From Aphis gossypii (taxonomy: Eukaryota > Arthropoda > Insecta > Hemiptera > Aphididae), in the NCBI RefSeq assembly GCF_020184175.1, contig NC_065532.1, positions 6,200,001 to 6,264,000 of the forward strand: a stretch of 64,000 nucleotides of DNA. The letters are read 5' to 3'. Each line of letters opens with the position of its first letter. Position 1 is the stretch's first letter. Of this stretch, positions 12,001 through 25,917 are shown in pieces. The position numbers and the translations under genes were made by a program. The notes below the pieces were generated by a model. That model worked only from the letters and a program-made list of their open reading frames with translations. It was not told where the DNA came from and searched no databases.

Positions 12001-15000
12001 GTAGTTCATTATTGCTTAAGTCTAATGACAATAAATCTGTCAGATGAACAAATAATTGATTAGGAATGGAACTTATCCTAGAAAAAAAATTAAATAATAA
12101 AAATTATTGATAACTATACAAACATTAAATAAACCCTTTCATCAAGCCCTAATAGATGTTGAAACAGCAGACAACGCATTAACATCCAAAATGAATCGCT
12201 AGCCAAAAAAATTTTCTAGTAAAAATTATTTCTATACTATATAAAAAAAATTCCACTTCCAATATTGTGCTTAACATATTTTCCAGTTCCTGTCTTAATA
12301 ATTACTTTTTTAGCCATACATTTTTAAGACTAACAAAACATCACTATATCTAAATGTTTTTTTCTTCTAATATCTAGTCATTCATTAGAAAAAAAAATGT
12401 TTAAACCAGCCACTCATTCAGATATTTAGAATTAACATATTTTATGTTTATCTATTTTATCCATAGCTTGTTCCCACTTTATAAATATGTTTCTACAATA
12501 CAAGCTTCATTTATTTAATATTTGTATAAAAATATATTTTTTGAAATTATAATTATTACTTAATTAATTGTAATAATCTAAATAAAAATTCCAAAAGAAA
12601 CTATTAATGCTGCAAAATCTATAAAACTAAATACAGACAGAAAAAATTTAATTTAATTTGTAATGATTGCATTAGTATCTACCGTAAGTATTACTGTTTA
12701 TATTTTGTATATTACCTATTATGAGATAGATTTAGCACTAGAAGACTTGAAGATGATTCTAAACCATCTGGTATTCTAGTTAATCGGTTGTGACTTAAAT
12801 CCAAAGTTGTCAATTCAGTTGTTGTTTGATTATTGCAAAAAAGTTCTTGAGGAATACCAGAACTCTTAATGCAATTATGACGAGCAATTAATGACCTTAA
12901 TGAACATAGTTCCGTAAGCTCTCCATACAATCTTTCAATATTATTATGTGCAATTGACAAATGCTCCTGAATTAAATATAAAAATATTACTCAATATTAA
13001 ATATTTTGATTTTAAGCGTATTCAAAAGTTATAAATTTAAAATTTACTATTATATATTTTTGAACAAAAACATTTTATTAATTAATTAAGCTTAACTCAA
13101 AATATTTATGTAGACACATGCAGAGTTAGGCCATACACTAAAAAAAAAGTATCATGATATATGCATACATAATTATGTAATAATATATATATATATAAAG
13201 ATACATTATGAATGTAGAAAAGACACAAGATATGTGATATGTACTTTTAAACTTACAACTACAATAATTTTCTATTTTATGGAGAAAGGCCTACATGGTT
13301 ACACTAACATCTAAGTAGTGGATTTATATTTTATGAGAATGAAAATTTCAGTTTAGTGCTTATCTGTAAGACTGAATGACTGTAATCTATAAATAGGTAC
13401 ACAGGCACCTTAATTTAATTTTATGTTGTTCATATTGTTATACAAGTAATAACATTTTGTAGTAAAATTGTAGTTTGTTTCGGCTAGAATGTATATCGAC
13501 AATTTTTTTTTGTAAAAATACAATCCACAACAAAATAATTAACTATACCATATTAATAAATAAGAATATCACTGCTGTTTCATTTATTATTTAAGTTCAG
13601 AGGGTTCTGCAAATATAATTAAAATTTATTAGTACTATTCAGTACAAATATTTACAGTAATAGTGTCTTGTATCTTTTGGCAAAAAAAGATAACTTTAAA
13701 ATTATATATCATGATACAAGATACAATTGTATCTGTAATACTGCCCAAACCTGGACACAGGCAACATAAAAAAAAACATATATTAATATAATTGATACAT
13801 ACTAATTTTCCAAGTTTTCCAATTTCTTCTGGAATTTCATGTAATTTTACCCTATTTAAATTCAGCCATTGAACACTTGACATTGACATAACAGCAGAAG
13901 GAAATTTTGATGTCTAAAAAGAAGTTAAATTTTAGTTATAAAAGTTATAATTTAGTAATAAAACGAGTGGTAAAAGATGATATATTGCAACTTTTAAAGA
14001 GTTGAGATAAGCAAAATATTAATTGGTAGACACATACTTAGTAGAATGAAGATGCTATATACACTTTTTAAAGAGTTGAATAATAACAATTATATGCAAT
14101 TTTGGGTAAATAATAAAATATTTAAATCTTAAATATCTCTAAATACTAATTTGAAGTAACTATATAAAAAGTGGTACCATGTTAGTACCATTGTTGATTG
14201 TTGTCACAAATAAAACATTAATGCTACAGCTAATGATCATAGTAATGTAAGTATATACACAGACATTTGCTTATTTTTTTTGAATAATAATTCAAAAAGT
14301 TATTATAAATTATTTTTCAAACTAAATTAACTTTTTTGATTTTGTGCGGAATACAATAATTTTATTGCTTAACAATGGAGAATTATTTTTTTTTTAATTA
14401 CAAAATTTACAATAAAAAAGAATTTGAATTACTTTGGAGATACATTCTAGTTGCAAACTAGTTGATATCTTAGAGATGTCAAACATTGAGAGTATTTTTC
14501 TAAATAATTGTGGAAAATGAGATTTTTTATGAAAAATCAGTACTTCATAAAATCAGCTTTATTTGTTGTTATGTAGGTAACTCAAATATTTTGATAATTA
14601 TCATAGTATTTATAGATAGTTTACATTTTCAATAAAAAAATATTTCTACAAGGTCAAAAATCTTGAAAATGTATTATAAGTTTCCTTTTTAATAGTAAAA
14701 ACATGAATTATTTTGTAAAACCAGTATTAGACAAAAAAAACTTTTTTTTTTGTTGTAACTGGAATATTTTGATGCTTTTTGAGCTATTTATATACATTTT
14801 TACATTTTTTTTTCTTTAAATATAGATAAAAAAATTAACACAAGGTTCCTCATACATCATTAAAACATACCAATTCAAAATTATTCAAAATATATTGTCA
14901 ATAGTCGCAAGATTTATTTATGTTTAAAGTTAAAAAAAAAAAAATAAAAAAATGATTAATAAATAATTCTATTAATATATTTTCTTTATGGACATCTAAA

Positions 15001-16395
15001 ATTTAAATTTATATGAAATTGATTATTAATATAGGTATTATGATTTTCATGTTGTTGTGAATCATAAATAAATAACTGTGGAGAATGGAGATACTTGACA
15101 TTTTCACTAATGTTTAAAATTACATATGGTAAAAATATTTTGACTTTTTTAAAATATTTATAGTCATTTTTAAATTTTTTTATTAGTTTTTTTTTTTTTT
15201 GCTGTCGATATAATTAAAAATGTATAAAATTCAATGAGAATTAAATACAAGGTTCAACATACGTAGTTAATATTGTAACCAATAAATCTAAAATATACAT
15301 TTTTACCATGTTTTTACCATATAAATTTTAATTTTAAATGAGGACAAAAATATTTTAAACAAATTATAAAAACTATAAAATTTTAATTTAAAAACATTAT
15401 TCCCAAGTATTTGAAATATTTAAACATATTATTATTGCAAAAATTAATTCAATCAACAAAGTTATTAATTGACAATACAAGAATAAATTACTCTAACAAT
15501 GATATATATACAATATACATGGTAATATTAACTAATATTAAATTCAAATAAAATATTGATTACAATGATGACTCATTGACAAGTTACAGTTGATATCTGC
15601 CATACAAATAAACATTTGATAAAATAAACAAAAATTTGTTTTATAATAATAATACTAAAAGAAAAAAATTGACTTTTATATTGAATATAAATTTGGTTTT
15701 TCAACTGTGAAGATACAATGTACTTAGTATGGTTTATTTCCTAAAATAATGGTCTTTAAAAATAACTAATGAGTGTGAGAAATAGACCTTTAAACTATAA
15801 TTACCTTACCTTATAGTATATGGTGTGAGACATTCACTATATTTACTATTTACTTTTTTTCTAATGAAATAATCAATACATTTTACAATATAAATTAAGT
15901 TCTTAAAAATCTAAGCTTTTCCTAGTTAACTGTAAGCATTGACACATAATTAAGGTTAATTTGTATTTTTATATTCAAATAGATTAAGAATATGTTATGT
16001 GTTAGTGAAAAGATTTTTAAATGTTTTCTACTTTTACTTATTTTTTGATAGTTAATGTTAATGTATCCATTATAATTATGTTATAGTATTAAAGAATTGT
16101 TATTTATATCTAACTGATATAGTTTATTTAACATTTTTTATTTAACACTTGTGAATTCAATGTCTTATTACAATAAATTAGGCATCTCTTAAGCATATCT
16201 ACACAAAATTAATATATTGTTTCCCATTTTAAAAATACCAACATGAAAACCAACTAAATGAATAACCAATGGTTGATGTAAAAACAGTCTAAATAAATAT
16301 TGATAATGGAGTAAATGATAGAATATACTTACTTTAAAATCATTGTTACTGAAATCTATACCTCGTACAAAAGGCAACACTCCAGTATTGGCCAT
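6087..16395 (-). CDS. fliI: Flightless-1 (LRR plus gelsolin-domain actin remodelling protein)
   Basis: Twenty-one exons give 1242 aa, close to the ~1,250-1,270 aa of the family: 16333-16395, 13803-13913, 12716-12966, 11916-12077, 11364-11584, 10619-10835, 10297-10538, 10114-10202, 9908-9978, 9581-9830, 9327-9512, 9078-9253, 8863-9001, 8508-8680, 8187-8436, 7772-8100, 7469-7708, 7279-7405, 7031-7213, 6698-6811, 6087-6221. Residues ~1-400 are leucine-rich repeats (LTTLDLSHNRLTRIPDGL is a clear one). From ~475 onward are gelsolin-like domains with YRGDCYIVLHT, FFWIGDNAS and CYVFLCRYW. The family binds actin through the gelsolin half and Ras/LRRFIP/nuclear-receptor partners through the LRRs. Two introns use GC donors (see findings). 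Intron 1 is 2.4 kb and AT-rich. The start MANTGVLPFVRGIDFSNNDF matches the family N-terminus. Confidence 0.97.
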
Positions 16396-18695
16396 ATTGT
16401 GTGATGATGTTGGTGAGATAACCAGTAGTAAAAACCGTATTTATTGTTCTACATAAATTTACTTCGCGTAATTCATATATTTATTTATAATAATAGAAAT
16501 AAGTTTGCTAAATGATTATTCACCGATTAATTAACTAAAATGTTGAGCAAACTGTAATATTACAATACTGAGATTAAATTTGTCGTGGAGTGAATTAAGT
16601 AATAAAATCGTTTAGTTATGAATTCCATTATAGTTTTAATATTTTCAACAATGAATTACATTTTATTCAATATTTATAACAAACTGTTATATTATTTAAT
16701 ATTGCAAATATTTAGTACTTACTAGTTACTACACAGTAAATTTAACTACTCGTCATAATTCATTAATGAATAATTATTCATGACAAAATCTATTTTGTCA
16801 TGTAATTATTAAGAATATTAACAGAGTATACTTTCATTACTCATTCCTCAACAATTTAACTCTTTGACTTTAACATTGGCTATTATTTATTTATGTATTA
16901 TTATTACCATGTCCCGTTTTTTACCTGTTATCGCGGACTTGTTCTCGAGTTTTGATAACCCATAAATAGGTAATATGAGAACAGGGGGATGCACGATATG
17001 ATTAGTGGTCACACTGGCGTGTTACCTTTTCAAGGTCATATTTTGCTCTCTCAACAAGATCGTACGCTTAACTAGGTGTAATAGGGAATAGGTAGGTATG
17101 CTAATTAAACATAATAATAATATTTTATATAGTTGTTTCTTTTGTCTGCACGTGGTGGGATCGTGCCGGACGCCGGTTATGAACAACTGTATATAGTACT
17201 CTGTTGTGGTGCAAGTGGTGCAACTCGGGTCGCAAAGAACCGTTGTAATTTGTAACCAGTCCACTACCAATTAGGATCATTGATCATAGGCCTTTAAACT
17301 AGTTTGAGTATTATTATGACTATGACTATTCATCAATGCTATTGCTATAATAGTAAAATCAGTGTAACTGGATTATAACAATATTAACATTAAACTTGTT
17401 TACTTGTCCACTGAGTCACTCTGTTGACTTTTGTAGACGATTGACGGTTAGAGTAGTCCACTACTCACTAATTCAGTAATCCACAAAACGCTATGTACAC
17501 TTGTCGTTCGTAAAGGTAGACGGCGGCAAACGAGAACAATGAATATTATACCATAATATTGTAGCTTCTTAACCTTTGAGTGTTTGCTATTTGATAATTA
17601 TTATTTTATGTACACACATAATATTACATTCATATAATATATGAGTAGTTTACATATATAGTAAACATATCCAGTCACACTAGAGAGCCTTGATTTTTTT
17701 CCCCGTCAAGGCTCTCTAGTATGTATGATACACAATATAGTGAAATACACGCTGAAGTGTGAATATAAGTGAATAGATCGTGAGTCACCTCAGCACACCT
17801 CGACCGACTCACCGTTAAGTGCCGAGCGTACCTCGGTACACCCGCACTGCACGTCTGCACTACTGCGGCGGCTTACGGGCTATTTCCTGTCGTTTTTCCC
17901 CCTGATTCCTTCTTCCCTCTTCAATTTTTGTACCGATGCCTGTAAACACGAATCCTCGCGCGTACTAAATGTACATCACGATTAACGGTTCACAAACGTA
18001 TGACACACGTTCATGGCTGGTCGACATGTAGCGACGTGCACTTCATATTATTATGTATTTATGTTAATGTATTATGACGATGGTCTAGAAAATGCCATAA
18101 ATTACCTACTGCGATTGCGCCGAGTATGAATTTGAATGTTCAGTGATTATAAAATTAAACAAAATTATAATAATAATTATACAAAAACAAATATTGTGCT
18201 ACGCGTGTGGTCTAAATCGTAATTTATAATTATGGTTTAATGACGATTTGTTTTACTCTCGTACTAAATAATTAAAGATTACTTATAGTTAGAATACCGT
18301 CATCAAATATAATATACCGAAGTGAGTATTTTTAGTTTCATAACCTTGAATGTAAACATTTTTTTTTCAGATAAAAGGCTTAGGTAATCCTGATATTTTG
18401 TCAAATGATCTTATTGTTTGTATATTCAAATATATAAAATATATATATTTTTAATATATTATATATAATACCTAATTATATACCTACTATAAATTATAGA
18501 TACCTCTTAATATTATTATTGTAATAGTAAAATTAATATTATGGTTAGAAATTTATGAATATTAAATTAACCAAAGTTTTTGATTTAATGAATTAATAAT
18601 TACATCAGTAATACTTGGTTTGTAATTTTTACAATTAAATATTTTATACTTTTTTTTCAAAATTCTTTTAGATCATTCCAACAATCAAATTAAAA
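16396..18695. promoter_or_regulatory. Divergent promoter region between flightless-1 and S1P lyase
   Basis: The two genes start 2.3 kb apart in opposite directions with no gene between them. Part of the region (about 17,140-17,260 and 17,760-18,010) is far richer in G+C and CpG than the surrounding DNA, which suggests the transcription start regions and 5' UTRs. A possible 5'-UTR splice acceptor (tcttttag) lies at 18664-18671, just before the lyase start. A perfect 15-bp hairpin sits at 17679-17720. I cannot place exact start sites. Confidence 0.5.
17679..17720. repeat. Perfect 15-bp inverted repeat with 12-nt loop
   Basis: ACTAGAGAGCCTTGA (17679-17693) is followed by a 12-nt T/C-rich loop and by its exact complement TCAAGGCTCTCTAGT (17706-17720). 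The GC-rich stem stands out in AT-rich flanks and lies just upstream of the CpG-rich block. It could be a cruciform/hairpin element, a transposon footprint or a foldback relic. Its function is unknown. Confidence 0.7.
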
Positions 18696-21600
18696 ATGGA
18701 TTTAGTTAACAATGGCATATTGTTAAGCAAAAATTCAGTTAATAATTTGTTTGGACAACGTGAACCTTGGCAAGTTGCTTCTATCACAGCTTCCAGTATA
18801 TTAACATCTTATTGGCTATGGAATTTTTTATGTCAAGATGAAAGCAAGTTTCTTTTATTGTAAATTAGAAATACAAATCATAATGAATGTGTCAAAGTAA
18901 TACCTGGCCTAAAAAATGTATTGCAAAAATAATTCCACAGCATTTTCTTACTTCTAAACTAAAAAATATTCCATTGTGGTTTGTATCTTCCAAATAAAAT
19001 CTAAACTTACAAATGTGTTCAAAAATAAATAAAAATATGGTTATATAGCTTTATAAAATATCTGTAATTTTACAAGATGTTTCCAAACTTTAAGTAGTAA
19101 TTATAGTAGTAGTACTAATATAAAGACTTTTATTGTAAGTATTGTAGTTATTGTAGTTAATTCTTTGAAGTTGACCTGTTGTAATATAAAGAATATTTTT
19201 TATGTACAGGTACAAAACTAAAAAGTGATTTATTACTTATTATTATCATCACTATTTTATTTGAGTGTCTAAAACATTTTTATAAATGTATTACAATGTT
19301 CACAGAAGTTTTTTTGTTTTTTGTTTAGTTAATATTGTATTAGTAGTTGTATAACTATTTGATTCTAAATAAATGGCAAAATTACTTCTAATATTTAAAT
19401 AAAATTAACTTTTAATACATTTATTTATTTACTGAAATCATAACAATTTTTTCACTAAATTTTTAGGTTTGTATAATAGGTTTAAAAAATTTACATTTAC
19501 ACAAATTAAGAAAATACCAAAATTCAAAAAACAAGTAGAAGAAGAAACAAAAAAAATTTCTGATTTATTTGAAAATGAAGTGATTGAAAATACCAAAAGT
19601 GAAAAATACATTATTGAACTCCCATCACAAGGGATTCCCCGGGACGAATTAATTAAAACTGTAAATAGGTATTTAAATCTTGGTAAGCAATAGTTTTTTC
19701 TTTACTAAATTAACATACATTTAAAAAAATACTTTTTTTAGGTAAATACAATTGGAAAGAAGGGTTTATTTCTGGTGCTATATATTATTATGATGAAGAA
19801 TTAATTAAATTGCTCACAGAAGTTTATGGTTATGCTTCTTATACAAATCCTTTACACTCGGATATATTTCCAGGAATCTGTAAAATGGAAGCAGAAGTTG
19901 TACGCTTAGTTGCAAATCTATTTCACGGGGATTCAAATGCTTGTGGAACAGTATGTTATTAAAAAAAAAAAAATAAAAATAAATAAATAAATAATTATAT
20001 ATTTTACTTAAGATGACTAGTGGTGGAACAGAATCGATTATAATGGCATGCAAAGCTTATAGAGATTATGGAAAAAATGAATGTGGTATTAAAAAAGGTG
20101 AAATTATAGTTCCACGATCAGTACATCCTGCATTTGATAAAGCTGCTTGTTATTTTGGTATTAAAATTATACACATTGATTTAAATCCTGATACTTATAC
20201 CGTTAATTTAAAAAAAATGGAAAATGCAATTAATAAGAATACATTGTTGGTAAGCTAATTATGTCTTATTATATATTATTTTAATTATAAAAGTACTAAA
20301 AACGTTAACATGTAATTTAAAAAAAAAAAATAGCTATTTAATTAACTTTACTGATGGAGTCATTGTTAATTTTATGCTCTGACAAAAAGGGTAGGCAAAG
20401 TAAAAATAAAATATTAAGTTATTATTACAACGCTTCTAGGATAATAGTGGTATTTTTTACAAAATACAATTATTTTTAGTAAATACAATATTTAGCACAA
20501 AAAATGATTGTAATAGGATTTTAATTAAAAAAAAATATTTTGTTAAATAAAATACAGTGCAAAAAATGTTTTATTATTTATTAAACATAAATATAATTAT
20601 ATACTATACTTACAGCTAGTTGGATCATTTCCTAATTTCCCATATGGAACATCAGATGATATAGAAGCAATATCAGCTTTAGGTCTTAAATATAATATCC
20701 CAGTCCACGTTGATTGTTGTTTAGGTGGATTCATAGCAGCATTTATGCCACAAGCTGGTTTTCCACTACCTCCATTTGATTTTATTTTACCTGGTGTTAC
20801 AAGTATATCTGCTGATACACATAAGGTACTTTAATAAAGTTTTAATTATTTATTTAAAAATTATAATGTACTAAATAAACTTATTTTAATTTTAATCACA
20901 TTTAAGTATGGATATGCACCCAAAGGTTCTTCAGTAGTATTGTATTCTGATAAAAAATATAGACACAACCAATATTATGTGTGCACAGAATGGCCCGGTG
21001 GTCATTATGGTTCACCAACTATTAGTGGATCAAGGTCTGGGGGTAATTATATTTATTTGAATTAAAATCATATTCAAAAGCTTGCATAAATTAGATTCTA
21101 AATTTAATATAATACTGTAATTTATTAGGTATAATAGCTGCATGCTGGGCCACCTTAATGTATTTTGGTATGAATGGCTATATTACTTCAACAAAGGAAA
21201 TCATGGACACTAAAATATTTATTGAAGAACAGTAAGTTAAAAATTAATATTTTATTTAGTTTTGTTATTGTTCAATAGATATCCTTTTATAATATATTTA
21301 TTTTTTTCATAGCATATCTCTTACCTAGTTTCTAGACAAGGTGGACTTCTAGCCCATTAATAGATTACTTACTGTTATATCATCCACAAAACATTATTGC
21401 ATTTGCACTATGTTTTTACTTACTTTTATTCCTCTAATACATTGTTATTTTATTTTTTTTTAGTGTTAATGATGCAAAAAATCAACCATGTTTTTTTCAT
21501 TTAACTTAAAAACTGTTAGTTAAAGTTTTATTTTGTGCAAATCTAAACTTTGAATTGAGATAGAATTATAAAATTTGCTATTTTTTAATTTGATAATATG

Positions 21601-22572
21601 TATATTATTAAATGTACAATTTAAAAAATTGTTTAATGATGATGATTTTACTAAATTTGTTTTAAAATGTTGATTATCAATAATTTTTAAATGTTTAGAT
21701 TAATTTAATTCAAATTTATAATTTTAAGTACTTGCCTAAAAGCTTAATGATTAATTACAAGGTTAAGTTATTATTTGTAATAATTATTCTGTAACTATAA
21801 TTTAAAATGATTGAATGAGTTTTAAATTTTATTTATAGATTACGTAGTATGGAAGGTATTTTTATCTTTGGAAAGCCTACTACATCTGTGATAGCAATAG
21901 GTTCAAATGATTTTAATATTTATCGATTGTCTGATGCATTAAATGCAAGAGGTTGGAATTTAAATACTTTACAATTTCCAATAGGGTAAGGATAATTAAT
22001 TACAATAATTATATAATGTACAAATATTATATTATACATAACTTAATTGAATAATATATACTATTATAATGTTAGTATATAATTTTATTTATAGCATTAA
22101 ATTCCTTGGCCAGATTACGTTGGACTTTTTTTACAAATTAGCAGTATCTAAATAAACATTTATTTGAACAATTTCAAGTTTAAACTTTTAATCTTAACTC
22201 GTCATTTTTAATTCAATCCAGTGTAATGCGACTAAGGTCTTTGATTTACTTGAGAAAATGATTATACTGTTTAATATTATATAATTATAGGATTCATATT
22301 TGCATTACACATTTACATACAAAACCTGGTGTAGCTTCATTATTTATTGAAGATTTAAGACAAGAATTAATTGAAATATTAAAAACTCCAAATGTTCAAC
22401 TCACCGGAAAAGTAACCAAGTTATTTAATTAAATAAGAATTTATTTTTAATATCGAGTGTTTTGATTTTATAGATGGCTATGTACGGAATGTCTGCCACT
22501 TTGCCAGATAGAACTATTGTTGGTGATATCACAAGATATTTTATTGATGCTATGTATTATACTCCAAAATAA
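18696..22572 (+). CDS. Sply: Sphingosine-1-phosphate lyase
   Basis: Ten exons (18696-18843, 19467-19682, 19742-19950, 20013-20249, 20616-20825, 20907-21042, 21129-21231, 21839-21985, 22291-22411, 22474-22572) join to 541 aa, the usual length for the family. The enzyme is an ER-membrane, PLP-dependent lyase. It cleaves sphingosine-1-phosphate to phosphoethanolamine and hexadecenal, the exit step of sphingolipid catabolism. A hydrophobic N-terminal segment (VASITASSILTSYWLWNFL) is the single membrane anchor. The PLP core is clear: TSGGTESIIMACKAYRDYG, HVDCCLGGF, and SADTHKYGYAPKGSS, whose lysine forms the Schiff base. Intron 1 has a GC donor (18844-18845), supported by the reading frame and by the conserved E-S-L junction. 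AATAAA at 22599-22604 lies 27 nt after the stop. Confidence 0.97.
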
Positions 22573-25329
22573 TACATTTGATAAGTTGGTATAAATATAA
22601 TAAATTATTTCTATGATTAAATATATCAAATGTAATTTGTTAAACAAGAATTTATTAATATTTATATTTTTGGCATTAAAAACTAATTAACCAAAATATC
22701 ATACATGGTGTCTAATTTACAAACATATATATATATAATTTAAAAATTTTTATTATTGCAAAAAACTGAAACATTGTAAAAATGTTAATGGTTTTAACTC
22801 TAAGGTTAACTTAAGGTAAACGCTAACTTTTAATAGTGTATGTATGTGAAAGCATGAAAAAAACATTGTGTCTATATCTCTTCTAATAATAAAATAACTG
22901 CAATTCTGAAAATGGGATTTAAATATAAATCTCAAAACAATTTTTTTGAACAAACTCAATTTGGGCAAAATACGTATAGTTATCACTTATCATAGTTTGA
23001 AATCTAATGATTATCGATGGTATGATGGGATCATTGATTGATTGATAATAGAAAAGTATATGAAAATTTAATTCTATATTTCACAATATATTATTTGTTA
23101 GGTTAACTATTAAAATGTATTTATTTTAATATTAGTAAGTTAGTTGACATTGGTGTTACTAAAAAATGAATAAGATATTTGATTTTTTTATAAATGTTGG
23201 TAGGATCAATTAACTTGAAAATTAATATAATACTCCTCAATCCCTCGTTAATTATTATTATAGCTATTTAAAAATATTAAATAAATGCATAAACACATTT
23301 TTAAAATAATTTTTGTTACCTATTAAAAATTAAACATTTTAATACAGAATGAGGATTTCAGTTTTTGTATTAAATTGTTATTTGTGGAGATTTAAAATTA
23401 AACATTTTAAACACAATGTTTTCTGTAAGGTTTAATTCAAGATATAGTTTATTATTATTTAATAGTAAAATAAGTAGGTAACTATTATAATAGATCTATA
23501 TAATTAAATCTATTAGATGTACTTGGGGTTCGTATTAATTGTTATGTTTTTTTTTTACAAATGAAAAATATCTATATCACCCCCACAGAGTAGTCCTAGT
23601 TACGCCACTGTCTAACTTTATAACATTACCTATAATATTGGTACCTACCAAGGCTTAAATATACAAGTATATTAAAGTCATGATTGGTACATGGTTTTTT
23701 CAAATTATTGCGCTTCGTATATGTATTTAAATGAATACACATACACCCAATGCAATTTTTTTTTAATTACCTGTGAAATTCTTATAATTATAAATTATTA
23801 TTATGTAATACATAATATATTATGTTTACATTGAATAATATGTATTATGTATCTATATGGCTATATGTGAATAAATAGAGTAATTACTCCATGGTTTTAA
23901 CTTTATGATACCAAGTACCAACTGATGCAAAATTTGCCGCTAAATTCGCATTGATCATCGACTACTTTTTATGTCGATGTCGCCGTAGCCGTGGGAGGTG
24001 GAGTACGAACTTCTGGACTTAGTAATATGTCAACTGACTACAGTTGATACCTCAGGCAGAAAATCGTCTGCTCTCACTTTTTTCAGAATTGTTTTTTTTT
24101 TTTTTAATGATTTATCATTGAATTTAAATTTAACATATACCTACATTTAATTTACTTACTTCTTAAGACTAATAAGATCTCAATCACGAGATAGATTTAA
24201 AATTTCAAAATCATCGATATACTATACATTATACAACAAAGCTGTTGATATTTTAATTTGATGAATCTATTATAATCTCAATTTAAATAAAAAATAAAAA
24301 TAAAGAAAGGGAAGAAGCCTGTTAACTGTTAAACTACTATAAAATAAGAGTATGCTCAGATTCCGAATGTTGAAATTATTTGTTATGTTCTCCATTTGGT
24401 CAAACTGTCTAGAGTATAAACAAGTTATAATCCAACCTTATTACTTATGCCCGCTGTCTGGAATAGTGGTATTCTGGATTCCGAATTCCGATTTCCTATT
24501 TAATGTTATTAAGAATTAAATTACTTGTTATCCAACTCACATTGCTCTTGAACTTGATTTTGTCGTAGTGAAGTTCTTTTGGCCGTTCTTTTTTCATTAA
24601 AAATATTCTCTCCACATTTTACAGTTAATAAATTTGCAAGTATTGCATTATTATCTCTTAAGGTAAGACATTACTGCTATCTAAATTAATTTGCTAAATC
24701 CACATTGGATATTAAGTAATAAACGTGGCTCTTAAAAATACCGCCATAGCTGTTCATTTTGCTATGACGCCGAAATAGACGATTATAGTTAATGTTATTT
24801 TATGTTATTAAGACGTTTCTCATTAGGTCATACTGCATGGTGCATTTTAATTAATTAATAATTATATATTATAATATTTGAATTATATTATTGAATTATG
24901 ATTGTTATTTGTTGAATTTTTTTTTTTTTATTTCAATAACCATCATAAGTAATAAATTAAATAATATTATACTTAATTATTAGACCTATCTACCCCATAG
25001 TTTTTTATTTATTTACAGTCAAAAACAGCAATTTTATATTTTCAACAATATAGCATAAACAAAAGAACTCCTCAATCGATAATTATAAGTTTAAATATGT
25101 TTATTTACAACTTTTATTAGCTAATTTACTGTTATAGGTAACTGTATTAAACATAAGGTTTCAAGCTTTTTTTATGAGTAGTGTTAAACTGATTAGTTTG
25201 TAATTGTATCTTTCTATTTAGGCTTAGGCTCTTTGTTTTGTGTTTTTCAGTGTCAAGCCGATTTCTATATTATTAATTATATAGTTTCCACATAAAAATT
25301 ATAAATAATTGTATAAACATAAAATAAAA
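22573..25329. other. Intergenic region, S1P lyase to pICln
   Basis: AT-rich spacer with no convincing coding exon. The sequence at 23591-23610 read on the minus strand is CAGTGGCGTAACTAGGACTA, the typical end of a hAT-type element, but I see no matching second end, so it is an orphan terminus. The last few hundred bases should include the pICln promoter and 5' UTR. The ORF-like stretch at 22753-22986 (-) is low-complexity 3' flank. Confidence 0.4.
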
Positions 25330-25917
25330 ATGGATACACATGCTAGTTTTATTGAAGAAGATGAATCAATTCAGCGCTGTGAATCTAATATTACACTTAT
25401 AGTTGATGAGATTACATTTGGAAAAGGCACTCTGTATGTAGCTGAAAGTAAACTTTATTGGAAGAATTATGCTATTAGTCAAGTAGTTAGTATTGATTAT
25501 AAATCTATGTGTGTATTTGGTACATGTAACCATCCAGTGGTACATGAAAAGCCTTGTCTGCAAATAATAGTTGATTTCGCTTATAAACCTGATAGTATAC
25601 AATCTGAAAATGGACAAACTTTAAATGGTGACAATCATAGTAATGAAGATGATGATAATTCTGAAGATGATAATGAAGTTGATCAAAATGAAGACGAAGA
25701 AGAAGAAGAAATGAAATCTAAAATAAAACTAGTGCCTGATAGTCCAGAATGTCTGAATGAAATATATGAAGCATTTACACGTGTTCAGCCATTACATAAT
25801 AGTAATGATGCAGACAGTGAAGAAGAAGCAGAAGAAGAAGATGATTTTTATTATAATGAAAATGATGAATTTGAAGACTATGATGAAGATGATGCTGGAC
25901 AAATATTGAGGAATTGA
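25330..25917 (+). CDS. icln: Methylosome subunit pICln (CLNS1A homolog), intronless
   Basis: A single uninterrupted frame encodes 195 aa. Residues ~20-90 fit the pICln PH-like fold (ESKLYWKNYAISQVVSIDYK, then QIIVDFAYKP). They are followed by an acidic insert of D/E runs, a short segment (KLVPDSPECLNEIYEAFTRV) and a second acidic tail (EEEAEEEDDFYYNENDEFED). pICln is a cytosolic assembly chaperone. It binds Sm proteins and PRMT5/WDR77 so that the Sm proteins are methylated and loaded into snRNPs by the SMN complex. I prefer the ATG at 25330 (MDTHASF, preceded by AAAATAAAA) over the upstream in-frame ATG at 25309. The lack of introns is notable beside its intron-rich neighbours, but the frame is intact and the acidic domains are complete. 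Confidence 0.92.
   Translation: MDTHASFIEEDESIQRCESNITLIVDEITFGKGTLYVAESKLYWKNYAISQVVSIDYKSMCVFGTCNHPVVHEKPCLQIIVDFAYKPDSIQSENGQTLNGDNHSNEDDDNSEDDNEVDQNEDEEEEEMKSKIKLVPDSPECLNEIYEAFTRVQPLHNSNDADSEEEAEEEDDFYYNENDEFEDYDEDDAGQILRN

Noticed and set aside
13170..13200. AT dinucleotide run as a functional element
   Set aside because: It is a short simple repeat common in AT-rich introns.
17022..17270. 82-aa minus-strand ORF in the divergent promoter
   Set aside because: The composition is that of CpG-rich noncoding DNA; no homology pattern is seen.
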